Source: Myxococcales bacterium
Lineage (GTDB): Bacteria; Myxococcota_A; Polyangia; Haliangiales; Haliangiaceae
Direction of reading: 5' to 3'
Assembly (NCBI GenBank): GCA_016720595.1
Contig: JADKKI010000064.1
Span: forward strand, 1-19,702
Length of the DNA stretch: 19,702 bases
The notes below the pieces were generated by a model. The model made no database searches. It worked only from the letters and a program-made list of their open reading frames with translations, and was not told the origin of the DNA. The position numbers and the translations under genes were made by a program. Shown one piece after another: positions 1 to 6,454 of the stretch; positions within the stretch are counted from its first letter, which is position 1; every line of letters begins with the position of its first letter.

Positions 1-292
1 CGGCCACCGCGATGCCTCGATGCTCGTCATCCTGACCGCGACGACCGCGAGGTCCCCGTGCTCCACGGAGAGCGCCTGGCGCGCTGTGGCCGAACGCGCA
101 CACCTCGACTGACCTCGGGCCTTGGCCACCGCCGGATCACTCCGGGCGCCCGCCGTGATCGCCCAGGTCGTGGACGCGGTCCGGGTCGGGAGTGCCACTC
201 CGCCACGGACCTGGTCCGCGAGGTCCCGATCGCCTGGTCGCGGCCATCGAGTCGGAAGTCCTCACGAATCCGCGCTAGTCCACGACGCTCGC
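1..292. other. Region without a supported gene
   Basis: Open frames exist on both strands here, but all are Arg/Ser/Pro-rich translations typical of chance frames in GC-rich DNA, with no recognisable motif, start context or homologue-like pattern. It could be the eroded end of a gene lying further left. A short near-repeat (CGCGAGGTCCC at about 47-57 and 217-227) is the only structure seen. Confidence 0.4.
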
Positions 293-321
293 TTGACAGG
301 TCACACACCTGTTGATACCCA
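293..321 (+). promoter_or_regulatory. Promoter of the tRNA-Ala locus
   Basis: A perfect -35 hexamer TTGACA (293-298) is followed after exactly 17 bases by TACCCA (316-321), a plausible -10. The tRNA-like sequence begins 17 bases further on at 338, the usual distance for a stable-RNA promoter. It is the only consensus -35 noticed in the window, unlike the protein genes, which show only a -10-like box. Function today is doubtful because the tRNA is decayed. Confidence 0.55.
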
Positions 322-337
322 TACCGCCGCCAGTCCT

Positions 338-403
338 GGGGTCTTGGCTCAGCTGGGAGGCGCTAGAATCGCACTCTAGGTCAGGGTTTCGATCTAGGCC
401 ACC
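338..403 (+). pseudogene. Decayed tRNA-Ala (anticodon CGC)
   Basis: The stretch reads as a tRNA-Ala: a GGGG 5' end, the D-arm sequence GCTCAGCTGGGAG, and an anticodon arm CTAGA-ATCGCAC-TCTAG with U33 and anticodon CGC, then a TTCGAT T-loop and a TAGGC-CACC 3' end. It is only 66 nt instead of 76. Compared with an expected tRNA-Ala it lacks one base in the 3' D-stem, two in the variable region, most of the 3' T-stem and the T at position 70, so the G3:U70 identity pair and the T-arm are gone. It is therefore a pseudogene, or a badly read gene, although the number of losses exceeds the indel rate seen elsewhere in the window. It has its own promoter and terminator. The five later repeats match only its 3' side. 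Confidence 0.7.
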
Positions 404-416
404 GGAAACGAAGTCG

Positions 417-450
417 TCGCCGCGTGAGATGCGCGGCGATTTTCTGTTTT
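417..450 (+). terminator. Rho-independent terminator of the tRNA-Ala locus
   Basis: A perfect 8-bp stem, TCGCCGCG (417-424) against CGCGGCGA (432-439), is followed by TTTTCTGTTTT. It sits about 13 bases after the CCACC end, in the same place as the hairpins that follow repeats B, C, D and F, though its stem sequence is different. Confidence 0.75.
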
Positions 451-480
451 CGGGCGACAAAGATCGTTCCCTGAATCTGG

Positions 481-600
481 GGTCATAGCGCCCGCAACTT
501 CATCGAGGAAGCGATCACCCGATCCATCTCGCTCGTGCTCGTAGTTCGCTGCGGCCTGTCGCATCTCACGACGCGCCGTCGGATGCGACCCGGTTACCAC
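481..600 (-). pseudogene. Truncated RelE/ParE-family toxin remnant
   Basis: From a GTG at 598-600, about 40 residues match the amino-terminal helix region of ParE-type toxins: a His-Pro near residue 6, ARREMRQAAANYEHERDG, then GDRFLDEV. ParE proteins are about 95-100 residues and inhibit gyrase in type II toxin-antitoxin systems. Here the similarity stops near 481 and the frame runs on into the tRNA terminator without family features, so the beta-sheet and catalytic half is missing. No antitoxin gene is recognisable upstream. The break lies close to the tRNA-Ala pseudogene, as expected for cargo eroded at an island edge. Recognition is from family pattern, not a search. Confidence 0.6.
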
Positions 601-842
601 CGCGTCTTGGAGCTCGGTACGGAGTGATTAGCGAGTCTCAGTGGCTGGCAGTTTGTCCTGGTCGCGCTGACTGTCTTTATCCGTCGACGATCCGACCAGT
701 CTCAATCCGGCTGGCCGCAGGCCAGGAACTCGGTGACTGTCGTCGCTGCTCGCGCACACGCGGCCCCCGCAGCACTCACCAGACCGCGCTCGATGCATCC
801 GTGTAGTTGCGCGGGGAGCGGAACATCCGGCGATGCAACATC
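601..842. other. Region without a supported gene
   Basis: No convincing coding frame is seen between the ParE remnant and repeat B. The reverse-strand frame covering this stretch is Arg/Ser/Cys-rich and resembles no family. If the ParE remnant once had an antitoxin gene it should lie here, but none is recognisable. Confidence 0.35.
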
Positions 843-957
843 GCGTGATTGTTAGGCGTCGCCATAATCGCACTCTAGAGGTCTCGCCAGTCGTTCGATT
901 TCCCCTAGGCTCCGCCGAAGCAAGAAAGGTCTCGCAGCGATGCGAGGCCTTGTTTTC
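843..957 (+). repeat. tRNA-Ala 3'-half repeat B with terminator
   Basis: The tRNA-derived part (866-915) starts in the anticodon loop with AATCGCACTCTAGAGGTC. It continues through an altered, lengthened T-arm (TCGCCAGTCGTTCGATT) and ends CCCCTAGGCTCC, which keeps the T70 expected for a tRNA-Ala G3:U70 pair. A hairpin follows (AAAGGTCTCGCA, loop GCGA, TGCGAGGCCTT, then GTTTTC; 925-957). About 24 bases upstream (CGCGTGATTGTT) are shared with repeat F but not with a tRNA. There is no 5' half, so it cannot encode a tRNA. Confidence 0.75.
925..957 (+). terminator. Terminator hairpin of repeat B
   Basis: An 11-bp stem (one G-T pair) with tetraloop GCGA is followed by GTTTT. The same hairpin occurs nearly unchanged in repeats C, D and E. 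Confidence 0.7.
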
Positions 958-965
958 GGTGCGTA

Positions 966-1002
966 ACGCTAGAACGTAGTGGAGAACGGTGTTCTAAGCG
1001 GT
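966..1002 (+). repeat. Second shared block, copy 1
   Basis: CGCTAGAACG, then GGAGAACGGTGTTCT and CGGT. A close copy follows repeat D at 4151-4187. It contains the dyad AGAAC-GGT-GTTCT and lies between the repeat B terminator and the first gene of the next segment. Its function is unknown; it could be a regulator or recombinase site. Confidence 0.5.
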
Positions 1003-1021
1003 CTCATCGCAGAGCCGAACC

Positions 1022-1234
1022 GTGTCGTTCCGGCGTGATGGCGTTCGTTGTGGCCGTCGACGCTTCGAACGTATCTCCAACCGGATCGCCGCACTCGTGG
1101 CGAACCTCGATCCAGAAGGTCGTGACGCCATCGGCGATGTGGACCGAACGCTCATCGCGCTCGCTTCAGCAATCGCAGGACCGCCTGAGATCCAGCATCT
1201 CGAATGGCGCAGACCCTGGTCAGGATCGAGATAG
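1022..1234 (+). CDS. Small hypothetical protein upstream of a nucleotidyltransferase-like gene
   Basis: A GTG-started frame of 70 residues. The amino end is Arg-rich. The stretch ERISNRIAALVANLDPEG and the following segment are acidic/hydrophobic and look genuinely coding. Its end overlaps the likely start of the nucleotidyltransferase-like gene at 1204, the layout of a two-gene operon such as a small partner with its toxin-like nucleotidyltransferase. I do not recognise a family. The GTG start is uncertain, and the frame could be altered by an indel. Confidence 0.4.
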   Translation: MSFRRDGVRCGRRRFERISNRIAALVANLDPEGRDAIGDVDRTLIALASAIAGPPEIQHLEWRRPWSGSR

Positions 1235-1736
1235 CGCCGCACCCGAAGGGCCACTGATCTTCCCGCGTTGCTCGCGAAGCTGTGCGACGCCGGGATCGAA
1301 GTTCATCATCGTCGGTGGTGCCGCCTGCGTGATCCAAGGTGCGCCGATCACCACCAACGATCTCGACATCGTCCATCGGAGGACGCCGGAGAACGTCGAG
1401 CGACTGCTCGAGCTGTTGCTGCAGCTCGATGCAACGATGCGCTATGACTTCGCGAACAGAGGACTCCGGCCGACCGCTGAGTTGCTTGCGGGCAAAGGCC
1501 ACCTGAACCTGTCGACCTCGCTCGGCCCGATCGATCCGCTCTGCGAGCTCGACGGTCTCGGGTTCGATGAGCTGTTGCCCCACAGCCAGTCGATCAACGA
1601 TGAAGGGCGATTGCTGCGCGTGCTCGACCTGCCGACGCTGATCACGGTGAAGACCAAAGCCGGACGCCCCAAGGATCGACTCGTGCTCCCGATCCTGATC
1701 GCGACCCTCGAAGAGCGCGACAAGCCGAAGCGTTAG
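1204..1736 (+). CDS. Nucleotidyltransferase-like protein (DUF6036/AbiEii-type fold), frameshifted
   Basis: The last ~145 residues are clear: FIIVGGAACVIQG followed by NDLDIVH gives the G-G...D-x-D arrangement of the polymerase-beta nucleotidyltransferase superfamily as found in DUF6036/AbiEii-like proteins, many of which are toxin or phage-defence components. A C-terminal VKTKAGRPKDR segment resembles the end seen in such proteins. The start is disturbed. A LPALLAKLCDAGIE helix that should precede the VGG motif lies in another frame, so there is an indel near 1300 and probably another near 1250. The ATG at 1204 is my best start. It is the main gene between repeats B and C. Substrate and toxicity cannot be told from sequence. 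Confidence 0.6.
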
Positions 1737-1798
1737 ATTCGCCTGGTCGCCGGTCTCCCCACCCTCTCCATTGACCACTTCGAATCGGGATCGCGATC

Positions 1799-1945
1799 AT
1801 GGCTCGTGGCCCCGACCAGTCGAAGGCGGCAAGGTGCCGGAAGACGTGCCCGACCTGCGGTTGCCGGAACGGTTGGTCACAGTTAGACCTCTTGCTCGTA
1901 GCTGAACATCGCTGTTCAGCTACAGGCCCAACCAACATTGTATAA
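1799..1945 (+). CDS. Possible 48-aa Cys-rich small protein
   Basis: An ATG frame of 48 residues with CRKTCPTCGCRNGW, a Cys cluster that could form a small zinc site. Its TAA stop lies inside the first bases of repeat C. There is no Shine-Dalgarno sequence or TAnnnT box at the start, and it could be a chance frame. It is listed because the cysteine spacing is unusual for random GC-rich DNA. Confidence 0.2.
   Translation: MARGPDQSKAARCRKTCPTCGCRNGWSQLDLLLVAEHRCSATGPTNIV
1898..1923. repeat. Perfect 11-bp inverted repeat
   Basis: GTAGCTGAACA and its exact complement TGTTCAGCTAC are separated by TCGC. There is no T-tract, so it is not a classical terminator. It lies about 20 bases before repeat C, at the junction of two segments, and could be a protein-binding site, a recombination-related hairpin or an RNA structure. 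Confidence 0.55.
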
Positions 1946-2031
1946 TCGCACTCTAAAGTCTCGCGATCGTTCGATATCCCCCAGGCTCCACCAGAAACGG
2001 AAAGGTCTCGCAGCGATGCGAAGGCCTTGTT
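1944..2031 (+). repeat. tRNA-Ala 3'-half repeat C with terminator
   Basis: AATCGCACTCT is followed by a diverged T-arm (GATCGTTCGATATCCCCC) and AGGCTCCACCA, an intact acceptor 3' strand with T70, discriminator A and encoded CCA. Then come GAAACGG and the hairpin AAAGGTCTCGCA-GCGA-TGCGAAGGCCTT (one extra A). The tRNA 5' half is absent. It is preceded by the perfect inverted repeat at 1898-1923. Confidence 0.75.
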
Positions 2032-2095
2032 GCTCGGTCCGCCCTGGAGGCCGAACTATTCTTCCCATTGCTGGGGGCTCACACGTGTACCGGAT

Positions 2096-2604
2096 ATGCC
2101 GCTTCTGTCGCTTCTGGCCCCGATCTGGCTCCCGTTTGGTTTGCTCGACCGCCAGGAGCTGGCGCCACCTCGCCTCTCGGACACGATCGAGATCGATGGC
2201 GGGCCGGCGATCTCCTCGACGTTGCACGCACAGGCGTCGACCGCATGCGACTGCCACATCGGCGCGTACGGCACGCTTCCACTCGCAGTATCGACCGAGC
2301 GAGAGCCGGGTGTCGCGGCTGCCGGCGTGACGATTCCGGCCGACGACTCGCGCGCGAGCATCGGCACCGCGGACATCGGTGTGTTCGGCGGCACGCAGGA
2401 CAGCAACGGCCAGCAGATCTATCGTGTCGGATTCCTGCTCCCTAGCGCGGCGCCCGAACAGCCGCGTTTGGCCCGCGAGCGCACGAGTCGGCGACCAGGT
2501 CGGCCACGACAGTCGCCGCGGTTCGCACGCCCGACGGCTGGGGTGCCACCATCTCGCTAGATCTTGCCGCCGTGTGGCAACCGCAGCACGCCGAGGGCTT
2601 GTAA
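2096..2604 (+). CDS. Hypothetical secreted protein, frameshifted
   Basis: The frame from ATG 2096 starts with a hydrophobic segment (MPLLSLLAPIWLPFGLL) and gives coherent sequence up to GTQDSNGQQIYRVGFLLP. A coherent end (TPDGWGATISLDLAAVW, stop 2602-2604) lies in another frame, implying an indel near 2450. The alternation of small, Thr/Ser and aromatic residues suggests a beta-rich exported or outer-membrane protein, but I recognise no family. It precedes the amidohydrolase gene by about 125 bases. Confidence 0.35.
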
Positions 2605-2716
2605 CTCATCGGCTCGTTCCGCGATCTTGAACAACACGCCGATAGCGCGGCGTGAGGACGCGCAAGTCCGGAACGTTTGGGGTTTCTCGGCCTGGTTGTC
2701 CAGGCGAGGACTGCCC

Positions 2717-2722
2717 TACCCT
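2717..2722 (+). promoter_or_regulatory. -10-like box TACCCT for a leaderless start
   Basis: TACCCT ends 7 bases before the ATG at 2730, with no Shine-Dalgarno sequence between. Transcription would begin at or next to the start codon. Confidence 0.45.
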
Positions 2723-2729
2723 CCTCTCG

Positions 2730-4040
2730 ATGAAGTACCTGCGCTCTCTTCTGCCGGTGGTCGCCGTGCTGTTCGCCGCCCCGTCCGCTGCGATTGGTGC
2801 CCCCGCCGGGATCGATCCATCGCAGATCAACGCGATCTATCCCGGTGTCGAGAAGCTCTACATTGACCTGCATCAGAACCCGGAGCTGGCCTTCCAGGAG
2901 AAGCGCACGGCAGCGACGCTCGTCGCACGGCTCAAGGCACTCGGCTACCAGGTGACCAGCGGCGTGGGCGGCACGGGCATCGTCGCGATCTTGAAGAACG
3001 GGCCGGGCCCGGTCGTCATGCTGCGCACCGAGCTCGACGCGCTGCCAATCGAGGAGAAGACCAACCTTCCGTTCGCGAGCAAGGCCAAGACGAAGTCCGA
3101 CGCCGGTGACACCTTCGTGTCTCACATATGCGGCCATGATCTGCACATGGCAGCCTGGGCAGGCACCGCCGAGCTCATGGTGAAGAACCGCAAGCTCTGG
3201 CATGGCACCCTGATGCTGGTCGCGCAGCCGGCAGAGGAGATCATCTCCGGCGCGAGCGCGATGATCCGCGACGGCTTGTTCACGCGGTTCCCGAAGCCGA
3301 CCTACGCGCTCGGCATGCACGTCGACCACGCACTCGCAGCTGGCGTGGTCAGCTTCCATCCCAGGTTCTTCCGCGCTGCCTCGACGAGCCTCGACGTCAC
3401 CGTGTATGGCAAGGTGGCCACGGCGCGTACCCGCACCGCTCTATCGATCCCGTCGTGATCGCGGCGCGCGTCGTGCTCGGTGTGCAGACCGTCGTCGCGC
3501 GAGAACAATCCGCTCGATCCGGCGGTGATCACGGTCGGTAGCATCCACGGCGGGACAGCCCCGAACATCATTCCAGACGAAGTGAAGCTCCAGCTGACAG
3601 TTCGCTCGCTCGACCCGGAGGTCCACAAGCGCCTGCTCGCTGGGATCGCGCGGGAGGCGAAAGGCGAGGCGCTGGCGGCGAACGCACCGAAGGACCCGTT
3701 GATCGAGACGAAGGCTGGCACCGACGCCGTGTACAACGACGTCGCGCTGACCGAGCGGATGGTCGCGGCCGCACGCGCCTCGCTCGGCGCGTACAAGGTC
3801 GTCGAGATACCCGCGCAGATGGGCGGGGAAGACTTCTCGCAGTTCGGGCTCGCGGGCGTCCAGGCGGTGCTCCTGCACATCGGTGCCATCGATGCGGCGA
3901 AGCTGGAGACCGCGCGCAAGTCCGGTGTCCCGGTCCCCGGCATCCACACGCCGCAGTTCGCACCGGAGCGCGAGCCCACACTCAAGGCGGCGATCGGCGC
4001 CGGGCTCGCGATCCTGCTGGATCTGATGAAGGCGAGCTGA
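2730..4040 (+). CDS. Secreted M20-family amidohydrolase/peptidase (two indels)
   Basis: A signal peptide (MKYLRSLLPVVAVLFAAPSA, cleavage about residue 23) precedes a complete M20D-type metallohydrolase of about 437 residues. Members hydrolyse N-acyl amino acids or related amides at a two-metal site. Visible family motifs, in order: RTELDALP (usual RADMDALP), CGHDLHMAAW with the metal-binding Cys and His, QPAEE with the catalytic Glu, LGMHV, a GGTAPNIIPDEV dimerisation-domain segment, GGEDFSQF, and a C-terminal IHTPQF with the last metal His. The reading frame breaks at about 3413 (GGG read as GG in a KGGHGAYPHRS segment) and is restored near 3500 by a two-base loss, leaving a stop at 3456. 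The compensation argues for sequencing error rather than decay. Repeat D follows directly and supplies a terminator. Confidence 0.85.
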
Positions 4041-4056
4041 ACGCGCCGACGCGCCA

Positions 4057-4145
4057 GCACTCTGCACCGTTCCCGTCGATATCCCCCCAGGCTCCACCAG
4101 GAAACGGAAGGTCTCGCAGCGATGCGAGGCCTTCTTGGTTTTCGG
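4057..4145 (+). repeat. tRNA-Ala 3'-half repeat D with terminator
   Basis: A short GCACTCT (4057-4063) remains of the anticodon arm. Then come a diverged T-arm (GTCGATATCCCCCC), AGGCTCCACCA (4089-4099 area) and GGAAACGG. The hairpin AAGGTCTCGCA-GCGA-TGCGAGGCCTT is followed by CTTGGTTTTC. It starts 17 bases after the amidohydrolase stop codon and probably acts as its terminator. Confidence 0.75.
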
Positions 4146-4150
4146 AGGGC

Positions 4151-4187
4151 AGCGCTAGAGCGCTTGGGGAACGGTGTTCTCACCGGT
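4151..4187 (+). repeat. Second shared block, copy 2
   Basis: GCGCTAGAGCG, then GGGGAACGGTGTTCT and CACCGGT. It matches the block after repeat B, sharing CGCTAGA, AACGGTGTTCT and CGGT in the same order and spacing. In this copy CGGTG-TTCT-CACCG can also form a 5-bp hairpin. A much weaker relative may lie at 7291-7320. Confidence 0.5.
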
Positions 4188-4205
4188 TAGGGTCGGGGCG
4201 CTCGC

Positions 4206-5255
4206 TCAGCGCGCCCCGCGCTGCTTCGCCGCAGGCCTCTTCGCTGCAGGCGTCTTCGCTACAGACTTCTTCGCCGCAGACTTCTTCGGCGCAGGCTCGC
4301 TCGCTACCGCAAGCTTCTTCGCCGCGGGTTTCTTCGCCGCCACGGCGCCCTTCTCCGCCGACGCGCCGGGCGCGTTACGAGGCGCCAGCGACGGAGAACC
4401 GTAGTGGTGGAATTGGTTGAAGCCGTCGACAGCGATGAACTCTTGCCGTCAGACCACAGCGGAACGAGACGAGCGTACCCTTCGAGGCTGGCCATCGGCG
4501 TCGCCCCCATTTCGCGTAGCTCCTCGTCGAAGAACACGAAGCGCTTCGCCTCGGAATCGGCAGCGACGATGATCTCGCCCGCAACGATGACTCCCATATG
4601 AACCTGCTTGCGGCGACTTACAACCCTGCCAGTCTTCGGAGCGAGCACGACGATCTCAGGATTCGTGTTGGCTCCATTCGCAGGTCGGAAGGTCGTGATG
4701 ACGTTTCCGCTCGCAGTCAGCGCGACGCCCAGGCAGCTGAATCCGCTCGGGACCTCCAGGCGTTTGGTGCAGACGACGTTCGACGTGGTCCAGCAGCGCA
4801 CGCTGGTCACGTCGTCGGTCCAGAGCTCACCGTCGTCGGGTGTCATGGCGAACGTTGGTTGAATGGCTCCCCACTGATTGGGCACCTGCTCGAGTCGACC
4901 TCGCAACGCCCGTGTTCGTGTCGTACACGCCGTACGGCAGCGCGCGATCGTAGCGATTGTCCTTGGTCACGAACGCATCGCCCACGAACAGGCATGAGCC
5001 GCTGACATCGGGCGCCGACAGGATGACCGCTCTGCCGTCGGGATGGATCACTTGGTAGGCGTCTCCGAGGCGACGGAGGAGTCGCCCGTCCTTCGCGTAC
5101 GCGATGTCGATCGTCCGTAGCCCCTTCGTCACCGCACCGGTCCGAAGATCGTAGAGCTTCGCCTGACTTCTCACGACCGTCTCGGAGACAACATCGACTT
5201 GTGTCACGTTGTCGGCCCGCGTCCTGCTTCCATATGATGCGAGGAGAACCAGCAT
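4206..5255 (-). CDS. Propeller-like protein with Lys/Ala-rich histone-H1-like tail (two indels)
   Basis: Reading from ATG 5253-5255, the start (MLVLLASYGSRTRADNV) may be a short export signal. About 240 residues follow with repeated short strands typical of a beta-propeller or quinoprotein-like fold (AKLYDLRTGAV, GVYDTNTG, EIVVLAPKTGRVV, KRFVFFDEEL, PLWSDGKEFIAVDGFN). The last ~55 residues are a basic low-complexity tail of AAKKPAAKK-type units ending at stop 4206-4208, like bacterial H1-like DNA-binding tails. The frame changes at about 4905 and about 4443 (AAGGAG read as AAGAG), which together restore phase. It lies in reverse orientation between repeats D and E. Function is unknown; the propeller assignment is from strand periodicity only. 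Confidence 0.55.
5140..5178. repeat. 40-bp dispersed repeat, copy 1
   Basis: GTCCGAAG-A-TCGTAGAGCTTCGCC followed by TGACTTC. It matches 11300-11338 at about 36 of 40 positions, with 22 identical bases in a row. This copy is inside the propeller-like gene, where it encodes the QAKLYDLRT region on the reverse strand. Confidence 0.65.
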
Positions 5256-5296
5256 GACTGGGCTTTTATCACGCGACTCCGCTCGGCGATCGCGGG

Positions 5297-5345
5297 ACCA
5301 GGAAACGGAAAGGTCTCGCAGCGATGCGAGGCCCTTCTTGGTTTC
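5297..5345 (+). repeat. Eroded repeat E (CCA flank plus terminator hairpin)
   Basis: ACCAGGAAACGGAAAGG and the hairpin GGTCTCGCA-GCGA-TGCGAGGCC then CTTCTTGGTTTC match the 3' portion of repeats C and D almost exactly. The tRNA-derived part before CCA is no longer recognisable. It lies in the gap between the reverse-strand propeller-like gene and the forward gene at 5366. Confidence 0.65.
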
Positions 5346-5353
5346 GACGCAGG

Positions 5354-5359
5354 TACACT
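5354..5359 (+). promoter_or_regulatory. -10-like box TACACT for a leaderless start
   Basis: TACACT lies exactly 6 bases before GTG 5366, which opens a Lys-Arg then hydrophobic peptide (KRSSIALLVVS). It directly follows the repeat E terminator. Confidence 0.4.
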
Positions 5360-5365
5360 CGTTCG

Positions 5366-6012
5366 GTGAAGCGTTCCTCGATCGCGCTCCTGGTGGTGAG
5401 CTGACAACGAGCATCCATGTCTGGACCGGTGTCGCCGATCCGGCGCTCGCCGGGCTCCCGCTCGCAGGGCTCGACGCGCTCACCCTCGTGCTGCGTTCAA
5501 CGACCGGTGCGACCGGGTTCGATCACGGTACGGTGGCCATCGCCACCCTGCGCGCATGCGCGAGCTCGTTGGTGTTGGTTCATCCGCGAGGGACGAGCGA
5601 GCCGATCGAGGCGCGCGATGATCTGACCGGCGTGGTACGTGCGGCGACCCGACAGCGTGCGTTCGTGTTCGCCGACCCGCGACCGGAGCTCGCGCGTGAG
5701 GTTGCCACCCTCGCGGCGTACCGCCTCGAGGTCGCACGAACGGTCCTGCCGAAACGGTACGGCAAGCCGTTCGTCACGCCGATCGCACCGCCGATCGCAC
5801 AGCTGTTCGACGAGCCGCCCGCCGAGGTTGCCATCCAGCTGGCGTCAACACTGGCCACGGCCGTCCTGGTGTTTCGGTTCGCGGGAGAATGGGGACTCGC
5901 GCCGACCGTCCTCGCCGCGGCCGGGACCGGCGCGGTCATCACCCACCAGATCTCGGCTGCCGGGATCTTGGTTGTACATGCGCGCACCCAGCGCGAACTG
6001 CCGATGTGGTGA
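5366..6012 (+). CDS. Hypothetical protein, probable frameshift near its start
   Basis: From residue ~12 to the stop at 6010-6012 there is a coherent frame of about 200 residues with no family I recognise. It is Ala/Leu/Val-rich, with an alpha/beta look in the first half (FDHGTVAIATLRACASSLVL, RQRAFVFADPRPELAREVAT) and two hydrophobic stretches near the end (VAIQLASTLATAVLVFRFAG and LAAAGTGAVITHQISAAGIL) that may be membrane-associated. The GTG at 5366 with its TACACT box and signal-like peptide is in a different frame, so an indel near 5397 is needed to join them. Otherwise the true start is unknown. Confidence 0.5.
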
Positions 6013-6044
6013 CTTGACCGGACTTCTGCGAACCGACTCGTCGA

Positions 6045-6383
6045 GACGTCACGCCGCAGTCGAACTTCGGGCGCCGTCGGATCGATTGGCGTCACGACGC
6101 GCAGCTGCTCGAACGTCGTTTCGTAGGTGCGGTCGTCGACGTGACGTGACTTGCCGCGTGACAGGCTACGGCCTGCGCCGTGACATGCACTGCACAACGC
6201 AGCATCGTTGCAGGTGCCGGCGAGCAGGTAGCTTGCCGCGCCCATCGAACCCGGAATGATCACCGGATCGCCGGTGTAGCGGAACGGACTCCCCGCGAGG
6301 CCCGGATCACCGCCGAGGGCAGGACACGCGCCCTTGCGGTGCAGCGGGATCTCGTCGTCCTCGGTCGGGACGCCGAAGGCGAG
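6045..6383 (-). pseudogene. rtcB: Truncated RtcB-family RNA ligase remnant
   Basis: About 113 residues of an RtcB carboxy-terminal region read without interruption: DDEIPLHRKGACPALGGDPG, then VIIPGSMGAASYLL, then the family signature SACHGAGRSLSRG, whose His corresponds to the guanylylated active-site histidine of RtcB. RtcB (about 400-480 residues) joins 2',3'-cyclic-phosphate or 3'-phosphate ends to 5'-OH ends and repairs cut tRNAs. The amino-terminal two thirds are absent: a TAG at 6384-6386 precedes the segment, and upstream is the promoter of the divergent gene. The far C-terminus dissolves into the end of the gene at 5366-6012. It is a remnant, not a working ligase. Confidence 0.75.
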
Positions 6384-6442
6384 CTACCACAGGCAGTGGA
6401 TCCTCGGTAAGGGCCTCGGCAAACTAGAGCCCTGAGCTCGGG

Positions 6443-6448
6443 TAGGAT
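6443..6448 (+). promoter_or_regulatory. -10-like box TAGGAT for a leaderless start
   Basis: TAGGAT lies exactly 6 bases before GTG 6455. No Shine-Dalgarno sequence is present. Confidence 0.5.
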
Positions 6449-6454
6449 GCGCCG

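Noticed and set aside
338..403. Intact tRNA-Ala gene
   Set aside because: It is about 10 bases short, with losses in the D-stem, variable region, T-stem and acceptor; it cannot fold as a normal tRNA as given.
845..880. Integron-like attC core (GTTAGGC in repeat B, reverse GCCTAAC)
   Set aside because: No matching partner core lies within 150 bases, the same position in repeat F reads GTTCAAC, and no integron integrase is seen. The tRNA-derived explanation fits better.
2442..3359. Reverse open frame of 305 codons opposite the amidohydrolase
   Set aside because: The forward strand has full M20 motifs; this frame has only composition-driven sequence.
3441..3500. Amidohydrolase as two separate genes or a pseudogene
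   Set aside because: Both parts carry consecutive motifs of one family, the middle is recovered in another frame, and the two indels cancel; an assembly error is the simpler reading.
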